This document shows positions 32,246 to 44,859 of a stretch of 64,000 nt of DNA, piece by piece. The first letter of the stretch is position 1, and every line of letters begins with the position of its first letter. The DNA lies in NCBI GenBank assembly GCA_021234155.1, contig JAJEKV010000059.1, positions 1,876,182-1,940,181 on the forward strand, in the 5' to 3' direction. The DNA is from Isoetes taiwanensis (taxonomy: Eukaryota; Streptophyta; Lycopodiopsida; Isoetales; Isoetaceae). The notes beneath the pieces were generated by a model. The model saw only the letters and a program-made list of their open reading frames with translations, did not search any database and was not told the origin of the DNA. Position numbers and translations under genes: made by a program.

Positions 32246-34865
32246 GATGTCTAGCAGGTTTGGAGCTACATTGTCGAGCAGTGTGGAGGTCTACAAGGGT
32301 GGACCAGGTTTTCAGGTTTGGAAAGATCCCAAAGAGAGGATCTTTGGGATCTTGTTGATCCAATTCAAACAAATCCAGCACAAAGCATTACTGTACCAAG
32401 CACACCAGCAAGGTCAATAGTTGGGGGTTCAAATGCAAATGATACTAACACTGTTAATACAGGAAAAGTAGACTTTGCAGATGTAGGCAGATCAGCCAAA
32501 GGAGGAAGGTCAGAATATGCAAAGTTGAAAGAGGCACAAGGCATCATAACCTCAAAGGTAAGTGCCACTATTAGATTGAAGTTGAGAAATAAAAGCCCAA
32601 GAGAGATGTGGATGTATTTAATGAAGAACTTTGAAGAAAAATCCTCTTCTCAAATAGATCTCTTAGACAATGAGCTGAGAATTTTAAAATTGCACGAGGA
32701 GGATGATGTGTCAGATTTTTTTAATAAGTTTAACAATATTGTGGCTGATTTGGGAGCTGCTGGTAGAACTAACAGAGATGTATCGGGTTTTGGCCATTGC
32801 AAGGGCAGTCATTCATAATGAACAGCTTGGTTTGTTTATTAGAAATGTTGCTAGAAGTAGAGATGAGGTAGAAAACATTTTGAGAACTGAAATTGAATAG
32901 AAGTAGATAGTAAGGGGCAATGATGAAGAATCAACTGAAATTTTATACGCAGGAAAGAAAATAAAACTAGCAGTGAGAGAGGCACTTGTTATTACTGTCA
33001 TGAGGCTGGACATTTTAAAAGTAATTGTTCCAAACTAAAGAACGAATTCAACTACTACACGTGTGGTGGAAAAGGACATGTGCAAGCAAAGTGTCCTCCC
33101 ATGTGGGGTCGAGGAGGAAGAAGGGGTTCTGGTGCATACATTGCTCGAGAACACAAAGAAAAGGAAGAGGAAGAAAGCAATGATGAAGATGAGGTAAATC
33201 AAGTTAATGCGTTTCTTGATAAAGAGAAAGGAAGGGGACTTCTGCAGTTGATGGATTTAGAAGGAATTGTAGTAGACATAGAAAATATACTTTGTGTGCC
33301 AAGCATTATCAAAAATTTGATTTCAGTTAGTCAACTAGTTGATCTAGGCTATAGAGTCATTTTTTACTCTAATGTATGTGATATTTTTCTTGAAAACATA
33401 AAAAAATTTCAGGCAAAACGTGTTGGGAATCTCTTTCAAATGCAAAATATGACGCTCAATGAGATAAATGCTTTGGAGTGCTCAGATTTTGGTCTATGGC
33501 ATAACAGACTTGGTCATACTCATTGCAATAACTTACAAAGCTTGGCTAAAAAAGGATTAATTGATTACAAATCTGCTGACAATAAAAAATACATATGTGA
33601 AGGATGTGTTCTAGGAAAAATCAATAGATTACCTTTTTCAAAGTAAAAACAAGAGCAAAGGAAGTGCTGGAGCTAATACACACTGATTTGTGTTGCCCTT
33701 TGAATATAAGGAGTAGGACAAACAAGAGGTACTTCATAACTTTCATAGATGATTACTCTAGAAAATGCATAACCTATTGCTTGGCACGAAAATCTTAGGC
33801 TTTAGCAGCATTCAAACACTTTGTGGCAGAAGCAGAAAGAGAGACAGGAAAAAAGGTGAAATGTGTAAGATCTGATAGGGGTGGAGAATTTTTGGCTAGT
33901 AAATTTAAGCTCTTTTGCATTGCAAATGGAATCAAAAGACAATTGACATGTAGATACAGCCTCAAGAAAATGGAGTAGTAGAAAGAAGAAATAGAACAAT
34001 TATGGATGTTGTCAGATCCATGATTAAAAACAGTGGCTTGCCTAATTACTTGTGGGAAGAAGCTCTTATGACTGTTGTGCTTATTCAAAATTACTTGCCA
34101 TCTTCAAGTATAAAAGGGAATATTCCATAGTTAATGTGGTCCAACAAGGACATAAAACATGTCTATGATAAATTCAAAGTGTATGGCTGTTTGGCTTATG
34201 TGCATATTCCTGTTGAGTTAAGAAAGAAACTTGATGATAAAGCTGAAATTGGCTTCCTTGTAGGGTATGACAGTGAATCCAAAGGTTATAGGGTATTTAA
34301 TCCCAAAAGCAAAACAGTTGTAGTAAGTAGAGATGTAGTGTTTCAAGAAGAAGTGCTTTATAAGGACAGACATAAAGTAAATAATTTGAAGGAAGTATCT
34401 AAAGTAAATGTTGAGGAAAATCAAGTTCAAACAAAGGCTGACATTGATTCAGATGAAGAGGCTGAGAGCACAAGCTTGAAAAATCAGCAAGTAGAGAAAG
34501 AAACAGTGGAAACACAAGTTGATGGAGAGCATGTTGAAGAAGAACCACACAGGAAAAGAAAAACTCAAATCCAGAAGTTATTAGAAGATATACATTTAGA
34601 TCAAGACATATATGGCAGAAATGAGCTTGGAAAAAGTAAGAGAATAGAGAGAATGGAATTGGATTATGACCAAATCATGGCAATAATGAAAGATCCAGTT
34701 GATCATGAAAGGACAAAACATATAGAATTGAGCATGCATTTTATCAGGGATTTAGCTGCCAAGAAATATATTCAAATGATATATGTAAACACTTCAAAGC
34801 AAATTGCTGACATTTTTACAAGGGGTTGCCTGAAGGCAAATTTACAAAACTCAGAAGATGGTTGA
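32246..34865 (+). pseudogene. Broken copia gag-pol
   Basis: Gag begins MSSRFGATLSSSVEVYK and is frameshifted early. Its capsid-like part (REMWMYLMKNFEEK) is readable at about 32560-32760. Two CCHC zinc knuckles follow at about 32985-33095 (CYYCHEAGHFKSNC and CGGKGHVQAKC). I do not see a protease active-site Asp. The GAG-pre-integrase domain (LWHNRLGHTHCNNL...CEGCVLGK) is intact. The integrase core (HTDLCCPLN, FIDDYSRK, DRGGEF, NGVVERRNR) has stops and frameshifts. The integrase C-terminus runs straight into the very end of RNase H (RTKHIELSMHFIRDL, KQIADIFTRG), so reverse transcriptase has been deleted. Not functional. Confidence 0.92.
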
Positions 34866-34895
34866 AGGTTGATCAGTTATGCAATGAAGGAGGAA

Positions 34896-35534
34896 TGTTG
34901 AAATGTGTCATTGCATATGCTTAATGCAGATGTGAGTGATGTTCTGAGATTCTTGAAATTGATCTATAGCTTATAGGTTTAATCATTGGATTACCTATGT
35001 TCCATAGATGCAATCATGACATGGTTGAAAATCATTTAAGGTTGCCCAAGGTCATGTTGGTTTAAGGGGTTAAAATATATATTCAACCATTGAATATATG
35101 ATTCAATGGTTCAAAGTCAGCAAAATAGACTGAAGGCATGTGGGATAAATCATAACCGATTCCAAACGCCAAGGCAAATTTTTTGGCTTGAATTCTTCCA
35201 AGATAAACACCTGTGAGAGATCACCGCCTTCTAATCTTGTAAAGCTCATCTGTATATAATTGATTAATGATGGTGAGGAAAAAAAAAAAAAGGGGTGTCT
35301 GAGCAGATCGATCTTCATTCAACAATAAGACCGATTGTTTGAAGTTATTTGAGTACTACAACAGTGCATTGAAGCTACAGTAACTTGCCTAAGATTATTT
35401 CAATGGTCAAAGTATTTTTGAAGTAGTTTCCATTTCTCAAGTGTATGTAGTGAGACAAATTGAATTAAACTTCTTGTGCTAGATCATTGTGTATACAAGG
35501 TTTCTAGAAGATATATTGCTTGTTTACACTAACA
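34896..35534 (+). repeat. Right LTR of the copia element
   Basis: 639 bases. It differs from the left LTR by scattered substitutions and a ~27-base local duplication at about 35085-35115 (ATTGAATATATGATTCAATG), so the insertion is not very recent. Confidence 0.93.
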
Positions 35535-36299
35535 AGCTGATCGTTCTTGATCATTGCCTTACGTTAATAATTCCTTTTCGTCTCAAGACTGCTTATACTC
35601 AATCATTTGTCTTACAGAAATAATTTCTTCCCTTCTTGTCTCAAGACTGATCATACTCGATCATCTGCCTTGCAAGAAGAGCCTCCTTTTTCCAAAGCCA
35701 GTCACTTGACTATCTACTTCGAAAGAATTTTCTTAAGCTGTTAACCTTACAATCTGCCCATAAAACTCTTAAGAACCTAGTTTCTGTGCTGCAGTCACAA
35801 ATATTACGTTCTTACTTCTTATACTAAAGCAACACTTGATTGAAAATAAACTCTTTCATTAACCCAAATCAAATGAATGCAATGCTTAATCAAACAAGCA
35901 ATGACATGCTCACACAAACATCTATGTTTACTTAACTTTGTCCAAGTAACAAATCTGACGCCGACTTGTTTTGTAGGCTTTCGCCTTTTCCTTATCAAAC
36001 TTAGTATGGGAACTTCCAGGAACATCTTCAGCAAAATGAACATTGGCAATCTGTGCAATTGGTCATGCTTTGATTCGGGTATCCTCCTTTGGTTGCTTAG
36101 ACTCTACTTTTGTATAGCTATAAGCTTTGGACATTGGTACTTATAATGAGGTCCTCTAGATGAAAACATCCTTCCAGGGGTCCTTTAGCTTGTTCAATGG
36201 CTTTTTCTTGATCACCATTACTTCCTTTAGCACAAGAATTGTCGTTGGCATTCAAGGTATTCAATCTAAACCTTTTATTCTTCCTCTCACCTGATCTGG
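35535..36299. other. Intergenic, with CTTCTTGTCTCAAGACTG repeats
   Basis: Degenerate ~60-base units (GTCTCAAGACTG, TACTC(A/G)ATCAT, TGCCTT) at about 35540-35690. The same phrase lies just left of the copia element (31598-31618), so the element split this repeat. No gene seen in the remainder. Confidence 0.5.
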
Positions 36300-36600
36300 C
36301 AGTATCTGTTAAGCACTAGCAACTCTAGTGATAACCAACACACCAAAAGGGTGGATCCTTCATTAGCTCCAACTTCTACGAGGCTTTATCTCATACCCCA
36401 GGCACTCGGACCATATCAATTCCTCGAGATGCTTGCATAAGATGTGGAACACATCAACGTTGCCACAAGGAATTGAATCTTAGCTCTGATACCAAATGTT
36501 AGGCACTTGCACCTCTAGTGATAATCAACAGACCAAAAGGGTGGATCCTTCATGAGCCCCAACCTCTACGAGGGTTTATCTCATACCCCTAACCTATGTC
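36300..36600 (-). mobile_element. LTR-retrotransposon debris with primer-binding site
   Basis: Read on the minus strand, GCCTAACA is followed by TTTGGTATCAGAGC (about 36484-36497), the end of an LTR plus an initiator-Met primer site. A second diverged copy of the LTR end lies at about 36307 (TGTTAAGCACTAGCAACTC against TGTTAGGCACTTGCACCTC). Both are followed by ~90 matching bases (CCAAAAGGGTGGATCCTTCA). No coding sequence remains. Confidence 0.6.
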
Positions 36601-38984
36601 ATATTCAAAAGCTCACATAACGTACTTGGCCAATGATCTTATAAACCGTAGATGCAATTGGTCTCTCGAAATGATAGAGATCAATTCAATTCAATTCAAT
36701 TAAAAACTTAAAAACTTCTACAACCAACTGCGAAATGCAGGACAGATGCATCAAAAGATCATCTATAAAAAGCTTCTTAAGAGTATTCAACCAATTCGCA
36801 ACTACTTTCTCCCATAGACTCTCCTGCAATCGTACTCAAACAATGGTAATAATTTGGCAACACAATGCCAAAAAGTAGATCACAAATAGTAGTTCAAATG
36901 GTCACCTGATATGGTCAGGTCCTAGAGAATAAAAAAGATAAGATAAGATAAGATTTTGGCTTAGTTAACAACTTTATTCAAGGATTCAAATATCAAGAAT
37001 TACAGATTGTTATGGCTAAAGTGAACCTTGCAAGCTGTCTAACATAGTTCATAAACAAGCCTGTAATGCATAAAGATAGGAATTATATCCCTTTTGCTCT
37101 TATATCCCTTCTAGATATTGGTTGAGCATGCCATATGAATCTCTTGTTAGATTGTTTTAAGAACCTCATGTTAAATATTTATAAAAGATAGATTTAGATA
37201 TAATATGTTTATGCATGTCATTTTTTCTTTTATCAATCGACAGTGGTACAAGCCTCAATTGACAAGATACTAACGCAGGGCATGGACCTTCAAAAATTTC
37301 ACAAGGTATAAGCTTGAATTAACCCACGGATACCGACAAGAGGAGAACGCAGATGAGCTGATGAAGATGAAAGGGGAAAAAAACTGGTGTATATAAGCAA
37401 GAAACCCTAACTGCCAAGAGAGCGTAACTAACTAAATGTCACAATGATTTTGAGAATTACATAAGGTATAAGCTTGAATTAACCCACGGATACCTACTTC
37501 TAATTCAAAATTCACCAGTTATAAGTTAACCTAAGGAAGTTCATGCATTGGAAATTATTGATATTGGTGCCATCCAAATAAATCTTTTGCATGTGATTAT
37601 CTAGTACATATGGCAGGTTTAAGGTCTCTATCGCTAGACCGGTTGGTCGTACTTGAACTCGTGACCTCGAAGCAATGGATTCTTAAGGTCCCCATTACTG
37701 GACCAATGTTAGCCATGTTTGAACCCGTAACCTGGGGTGTGGCAATTTGAGGTCTTGCTATAGGGATATCTTGCCCATGTGTTAACGTTTCAGGAAAACA
37801 AATTTTACAACTGCCATTGATTGCTCTACACACATAATTGTGACGTGACAAATGCAAGTCTAGAACGGATAAGAAAATATTACGAAGCTCAAAGAAAGAA
37901 GTCAGATTGGGTATGTTCTTTAGTATAGTGTTACTTGCAAGATAAATACTATGAGTGTGCAATTCATTGTTGATATGGTTTAGACAATTTTAAATGCATG
38001 TGGTGACTTATCAGCCGACATGCTTCGATAGTGATTCTAGTTGTTGTAATGCTACAACTTTACTTTTACACTTCAATTATAACCAGATATATAATGCAAT
38101 TTTATTATTCCTTGTTTCAGATATCAAAATTAAGAACAATGCTCTAAAAAAGACCATGCTATTGTATTGAAAATTCATAAAATACCTGAGCATTAACTAA
38201 AGTTTGTGTCATTTGATTCATATATTTTTTATATAACACATGTACGTGTTCTACAACAATTGCATGATTCATGTATTGGAGTCCTATTTTGTTGACCTCT
38301 CATAATGCCCTATTGTGTTTCCATATTGTACCACCAAGCACGTGAAAATTATACCGTTCATGCTCTGTTGAATTTGAACTTATTTTTATATGCTAGTCAT
38401 GTTGAGGATGCTTTAGAAAATCATGTTCTTTTCAAGATTCTTGAAACTTCCACTCTAAGAAAAACCATGCTATTATGCTGAAAATTATTTACATGACCAT
38501 GTCAATTGGTGACACTGCCAATGAAGTTGCATTCATGGCAAATTCATATTCATTGCCAACACTAACTCAACTAAACAATACTAAATGAGTGTGTTTAGAA
38601 ATGCATCTATAATTACGAACGCAATAGCATTCTATCATCTTTTTAATCGGAACTACAACAAGGTAGATTTTTACACATGCAAGATGATTACAATGAATAA
38701 AAAGTCACTCAAATCATTGATTCTTGCCACTTGCATAATCATCACAATGATGCTAAGATGTGGAAGCATCAATAGGTTTTCTAACAATCAACCTATTGGT
38801 GCATTAGCATCTTGTTTTTGGATAGGAGATTGGACGTCAGCCAAAGATTTTGTTGCCACTTATTCCTTCCAATGAGATTTGAACCAAACAATGCCCCGGT
38901 GGATACCCTAGTGCTTACGATCAAATAACTAACTCGAAACTATAGGGAATGATTACTAAACTACTAAAAAGTGCATACATGAGA
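36601..38984. other. AT-rich intergenic stretch
   Basis: No gene seen. A ~32-base phrase (AAGGTATAAGCTTGAATTAA) recurs in direct orientation at about 37303 and 37464. A short GATAA repeat lies at about 36940. Confidence 0.55.
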
Positions 38985-39200
38985 AGACTAGAGCCAAAGG
39001 TTGCTCAATCAAATGATCCAAAAAATGCAACAAAGCAATGGAGACATTTGGTTCATCTATAACATTAAATGACATTCCAATGCCAAGTTTTGAACATAAA
39101 TAAAGTGTAGTTGTAAAGAACACTAGAGCCAATGTTTGCTCAATTAAATGCTCTAGGCATTGCAACAAAGCAATAAAGATCTCATGATTCATTTGTGACA
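38985..39200. repeat. ~138-bp tandem repeat, translatable on the minus strand
   Basis: Two copies (around 38990-39070 and 39125-39200) with AGAGCCAA...GTTTGCTCAATT...GCAACAAAGCAA. A third diverged copy lies beyond the LINE at about 41255-41325. On the minus strand all three read as related peptides (ALLQCLEHLIEQTLALVF, ALLHFLDHLIEQPLALVFS, GLLNCLENLIEKCLAP). It may be an old repeated coding exon. Confidence 0.55.
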
Positions 39201-39209
39201 ATAAATGAT

Positions 39210-41250
39210 ATAAAGAAAATTTTATTTAATTTAATTTATGTCTATTGCTCTCTTGGGCCTTGAGAGGCCATGGAGCACATGAACATCTTTTTTACATGCA
39301 TAGTAACAGGGATCGGTGTTCATCCACCGCCCTGATATAAGCCCCTAATACCATAGGTGGCATCAACAACAATGAGTAAAACTCTGTGTCCTGAATGTCA
39401 AATTTTTCTCTAATATGTACAAACCCCGAGCATTGCAGAAAAGTGTGTTTTTCGTCTTCTACTAGCCCCGAGTCACAGACTTTGCATAACCTGTCATTTG
39501 CTGGGATTCTTGACCACCTCCCTTTCTCTATTTCTAAATTGTGAGAACCCGTTCTGTATCTTGCTATTAATTGTCTGAATGATTTGGGGATGCTCGAGAC
39601 TAGATATCCTTGACATTTATACTCTTCCATATGGTTGACATGTGCCTAATAGTGCAACATTTTCGTTCCTGGTTCAGCCCACATCCGATCAACTGCCAAA
39701 CTCTTTAAAAGATCATGTGCATTCTCTTTATCTGTTGGCCAATTTGTTTCATTTACTCCGTATTTTGCTGCCCATAGTAACAAATCTTTCTTCCAGCCAT
39801 GATCTGAATCCAGTAGCGCTTGATGTGACAACCTGACTGTGTCTTGTTCATTTACCCGATTGAAGAAAGATATTGACTAAACCAATGCCTCTAGTTCCAG
39901 AGGGAACATGCCGACCTCCGCCAATGCTATCACATAAGGGATCTGAGGTCTAATTCCAAGTTCTGCTCTCAAAAACAGTTTTTGGACTAATTCTACATGT
40001 GCCCACGTTTTGGCTGAAATGTCTGGCCCCCAAATCGGCACCCCATAAAGCACCACAGTCTGCACCAGCGTTTTAAATAGGATCTTCTTTAGCCCCCAAT
40101 CTGTGAGAGATGCCTTGCTACATCTCCCCAACATGTTATATAATGCAGCCTTCCCACCTGTCACCCTTTTACTCACACATTCCTTCCAGTTATATTTGGA
40201 CGAAATGTCTATCCCCAAGTATTTATAGCATTCCACATTTTCTAGCATCTGCCCTTGATAAGTAAATCTTGGTCTGTCCGTGGTGCCAAATACCATAATT
40301 TTTGATTTGGCTATATTTACTCTCATCTTTTTAGCTTCACAAAAAAGCTCTAAATTGTTCAGGTGTTCTTGTAGTGTCTCTCTCTTACGGGCCAGAATCA
40401 CCACATCATCTGCATATAAAAGGAGTTGAATAACATAATTACCCAGCTTTGTGCCCACCAATGATCTCTCTTTCAGCCATGTATCTAACTCGTCAATGAA
40501 TATCCCAAATAACGTTGGCGACAACGGACATCCTTGTCTTACTCCAATCGTGCTCTTAATGAAGGTATCATAATTCTTTGCAATTTTTATCAGCACCTCT
40601 TCATATAATTGTGACACTGCTGCTCTGATGTCTTTTGGGACCCCTATCTTCATCATCCGTTCTCCCAATTCCTTATGAGGAATTGTATCAAATGCTTTTG
40701 CAAAGTCAATAAACGCGGCGTATAGTGATGCACTGGGTGCTTTTGCTTTTTCTATTAACACACGTAGGGTAAGAAGATGATCTAGTGTGCTATGCCTGTT
40801 TCTGAAACCTACTTGGCAATATGAGTGCTTCTCTGCCTGTTCCGCCCATGAACTGAGTTTACCTTCCAAAAGGCTACCCAAAATTTTAGCAAATGTGCTT
40901 CCAATCAAGATAGTTCTATAATTGGATGCCATTTTCTTGTCTCCTGCTTTGTATATTGGATGGACCCGGTTCAGTTTCCAACTAGCTGGCAGCCCCTCCA
41001 TAACACTTTTGTTTAATAAGCTGGTAAGAACACCTAGCGTCTGATTTCCCCCCCAGTTTAGCAATTCCACACATAAACCATCCATATCATGTGCTTTATT
41101 GTTTGCTAATTCTAATAGCACTTCCTCCACCTCGCCTTCAGTAAACAAGTTTGCACTTGATGTTATTTTTGACATGCATTCTGCACCATCCTGTTCATAT
41201 ATACTCCTAACTAAATGTGTCAAAGAATCAATCTCCAAATTAGCATGCTC
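39210..41250 (-). mobile_element. 5'-truncated LINE retrotransposon
   Basis: The minus-strand frame 41301-39877 encodes a non-LTR reverse transcriptase, with AFIDFAKAFDTIPHK, STIGVRQGCPLSP and the catalytic LLYADDVVILA. Two further frames, 39831-39646 and 39630-39292, continue the same protein after frameshifts. They end in the C-terminal zinc-binding zf-RVT region (CKVCDSGLVEDEKHTFLQC). There is no endonuclease domain, so the 5' end is lost. The 3' tail is a short TTAAA-type repeat (about 39217-39238) rather than poly(A). It sits inside a tandem repeat whose copies flank it on both sides. Dead copy. Confidence 0.9.
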
Positions 41251-41329
41251 AGTCATTGGAGCTAAACATTTCTCAATCAAATTCTCCAGGCAATTCAACA
41301 AACCAATAGAGACCTGTAACTGAGGATTC

Positions 41330-42612
41330 TAATGAAAGTACATGCACATCCAATCCAATATAACAAGCATAATGCAATTAATGCAATTTTTCCTAGAAAA
41401 GATGTTATATATGTGCCACAAAATATTAAACTCGCCATTCAAGAGAGATACTAAGCTCGGACTAGATATGTAATTACATGAAACCTTTTTGGGTGGCCAG
41501 TGCAAAAAGTAACAAGTAGAATACATAGGCCAATCCCCGAATCTGCGTGGGTTATTACAAGAGAGACAAAGAATTACAAGTTTCATTCTTCCTCGAACTA
41601 TGTTAGAAGAGCATATTCTACACGTGAGCTAGTAATTACTATATGACGTAATTTTAATCTATATAAGTATTGCCTTAATGCTTCCATACATCTATTGCAA
41701 TCTCACAGGTCCCTTAGATTATAAACACTACCTTTGCTCACAACCACCATCCCTCGAGGATGCCGCCTAGTGGTACGACGTTAAAAAGTGCTTCTTGTTC
41801 TTCTTCTTCTCTTTTGTTTCTTTACATGAGCATCCGAGTACTAACGTTGCATCAACCTTTTATATTTCCACCATATCCTTATGGCTTCATGTCCACATAC
41901 CTTGTATTACATTCAACGTTACCATCTCTATCTCGACTCTTTCCTAAGATATATGCAACCATTTTTATCAAACCAACGTGCCGCTTAATGTTGTAGCACC
42001 ATCCCAACAAACTCTTGTGCCTTTTTACTTGGATAGTCGATGAGGAAACATTATTTTGATTTATGACAATTCTGTAAGGCAGCTTAATAGGGTATATAAC
42101 CATGCTCATGCTAAAAGATCCCCAAGCTTGCTCCCTTTTGTGCCACAAGATTGCTTCTTTTTAATGAAATCCCACCATTATAGCTACCAATATGTCCTTT
42201 TGGTCCAGTACTTTTATTTGGCACATCTTACCTTGTTCTTTCCCTCGGGCCTTTTAAACAACATGACCTCTCCACACAATTCCAAATTGCCCTTTTATTC
42301 TTACCAGACTACTTTGGAACCATCTTGATTGTTAGTCACTATCATCAAGTCAATAGGGCAACCAGAGAAGAGAGAGGTAACCAGCATGCATATGGGCACA
42401 TCTCATACTCCTGATCATTACTACTTCTATATCAAGAAGTAGAGTTCCAACCAAGGCACTCTCCATTGCTATAAGATTTCCTTCCACTTTAGCTCTAATA
42501 CATTCTCTCTTCTCATGTTCCAATCATATATTCTGTCTCACTTCCAATGGCTACACCAAGTACATTGCCATTCTAGTCAACTTTCACAATATAGACAAAT
42601 TTAGTTTTCCTT
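41330..42612. other. Intergenic, no supported gene
   Basis: Only short frames without recognisable domains. Confidence 0.5.
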
Positions 42613-43640
42613 CTATACATCTACAATAGCTCAAATAATCTTTCAAGTTGTTATGATTTATATATCTCACACGTGGTGATGATTGATTTGTGACATTTAT
42701 CTCAATAGCAACACTATCCTTCTCATGCTCAAGAGGCAGGGGAGGATAGATTATGTCTGTGTTGCCAATAAGAACTAAAGATGATTGCCCAGTATTCAAC
42801 CACATTCGCGTCAATTATGCTAAGTTGATCTTGCCTAACCAGCAACTGCATGCACTGTTGGTTATAAACCTCTGGGCTATTGTTTTATGTGGTTATAAGG
42901 ACAATTATTTCATGATTTAATTGACATTCAATTTTTGGGCTCGCATTGGAAAGCCTGATACATCGTATTAACTTAGTCATTAATTTTGTGATTTCTAGAT
43001 TCAATTTAGGCGAAATAGTGTCTAACATTTTATTGATGTCCAAGGCCATTATTTTTATGTCTTCGTTCAAATAGCCTTTTCTCGTCATCAAGCTCATAAT
43101 TCATATAACCTTGATTTGTTTTTCTATACATCTACAATAGCTCAAATAATCTTTCAAGTTGTTATGACATATATATCTCACACGTGGTGATGATTGATTT
43201 GTAACATTTATCTCAATAGCAACACTATCCTTCTCGTGCTCAAGAGGCAGGGAAGGATAGATTATGTCTGTGTTGCCAACAAGAACTAAATATGAAAGCC
43301 ACACCTTGCAACATTGCCTAGTATTCAACCACATTCGCGTCAGTTATGCTAAGTTGATCTTGCCTAACTAGCAATTGCATACACTATTGGTTATAAACCT
43401 CTGGGCTATTGTTTTATGTGGTTATAGAGACAATTATTTCATAATTTAATTGACATTTAATTTTTGGGCTCACATTGGAAAGCCTGATACATTGCATTAA
43501 CTTAATCATTAATTTTGTGATTTCTAGATTCAATTTAGGCGAAATAGAGTCTAACATTATATTGATGTCCAAGGCCATTATTTTTATGCCTTCGTTCAAA
43601 TAGCCTTTTCTCGTCATCAAGCTCATAATTCAATAACTAA
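42613..43640. repeat. Tandem duplication, period 511 bp
   Basis: Copy 1 starts at 42613 (CTATACATCTACAATAGCTC) and copy 2 at 43124. They agree closely apart from point changes and a ~24-base insertion in copy 2 near 43300. The terminal phrase AACCTTGATTTGTTTTT closes copy 1 and recurs at about 43671. The second MULE begins ~80 bases further right. The content is non-coding. Confidence 0.9.
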
Positions 43641-43721
43641 TTTGTTCAACCAAGCAAATCAATCCCTTAACCTTGATTTGTTTTTAGAAATTGAAATTTC
43701 AAATTCATAATTTTCTTGAGG

Positions 43722-44340
43722 GGAGGGTTAACCCGGTGCTTTCTTTGGCAACCGGATTTGACTTGCGCGCAGCCGTGGAATCGCGGCTCGGATTCCATCG
43801 GAATCGCGGCCCGGATTCCACTGAACAGAGTGGAATCGCGGCCGGGATTCCATTTTTTTTTTTTTTTTTTTTTTTTTGCCACTGTGGTAGCGGCCGACGT
43901 GGCCCGGCATGCCGCGTCGGCGTGGCCAATTTACGTGGAATCGCGGTAGGGATTCCGGAAGCGCCACGCGATCAAGCGCCATGGCGGCAATAATTCTGGT
44001 GGAATCGCGGCCGCGATTCCACCGTGCCTTTTTTGGATTCCGGGACGCGATTCCATACATCCTTTTGTCTTCCAACAGTCGGCCGGCCGGGCGTCGTTTG
44101 GGAGGAGAGCGAGCGCCTTCACGCCCTTCAGGCAGGAACAGCAAGTGAAGCATTTCCAAGTTAGTCATGCTTTCTTTATTTGGATTCATGTAGTCTTTAT
44201 CTCGATGAAAAAAAAACGCGGTGGAATCCGGACTCGGATTCCACATGTTATTTTATCAGTTATTGGACAGTTTGGTGTGGTTGCTTCATTCTGTCCATGC
44301 TTAAAAAAAAAGTGGTGGAATCATGGTCCAGATTCCATGA
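43722..44340. repeat. Left end of MULE 2: GTGGAATCGCG palindromes
   Basis: TIR followed by at least seven copies of the palindrome half-site TGGAATCGCG / CGCGATTCCA. One is a perfect 26-bp palindrome at 43998-44023 (half GGTGGAATCGCGG). Others are decayed at CpG (GGAATCATGGTCCAGATTCC at about 44318). A T23 run lies at about 43853-43877. Confidence 0.9.
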
Positions 44341-44603
44341 GTTGATCTTTTTTTGTCTTCTTGCACATCATGTTGTGGTTGAACGGTATTTGTTTTGATG
44401 TGGTTGAATGCCAAAAATTTTGGACATCTATGTTCGTAGTGTGTACTCAGTGTACTCATTGCCATTCACGCAGGGTGTCCTTGTTGATATTAACATATTA
44501 GTATTTCTATGTGAGTTAGCATTAACATAGTAATATTAGTAACAGTAATATTTTTTGCACTGGCAATACATGTTAGTGCATTAGCATCGTCGCATCATTA
44601 GTG

Positions 44604-44815
44604 TCGTTATTATGACTATTATTATGATATATTACTATTATTAATATTATTATTATTAATATTATTATTATTAACATTAGTATTATTATTAGTATTATTA
44701 ACATTATTATTACTATTATTATTACTATTATTATTAATAATATTATTATTATTAACATTATTAATAATACTATTATTATATTACTATTATAATATTATTA
44801 TTATTATTGTCGTCA
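44604..44815. repeat. ATT/ATA trinucleotide microsatellite
   Basis: About 210 bases of imperfect ATT repeats just upstream of the first MULE 2 gene. Confidence 0.95.
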
Positions 44816-44859
44816 CATAGTAATACGTATGTTTTGCTGTAACCAGCTTGGATACGAGC

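Larger units (their letters stand above)
31619..35534 (+). mobile_element. Ty1/copia LTR retrotransposon, internally deleted
   Basis: Both LTRs begin TGTTGAAATG and end ACTAACA. The 5-bp duplication AGCTG flanks the element at 31614-31618 and 35535-35539. The primer-binding site TGGTATCAGAGC (from 32224) is the usual one for initiator-Met tRNA. A purine-rich tract (AATGAAGGAGGAA) precedes the right LTR. Coding DNA is broken and most of the reverse transcriptase is missing. It inserted into a repeat containing CTTCTTGTCTCAA. Confidence 0.95.

Noticed and set aside
44573..44758. 61-aa Ile-rich frame
   Set aside because: Translation of the ATT microsatellite.
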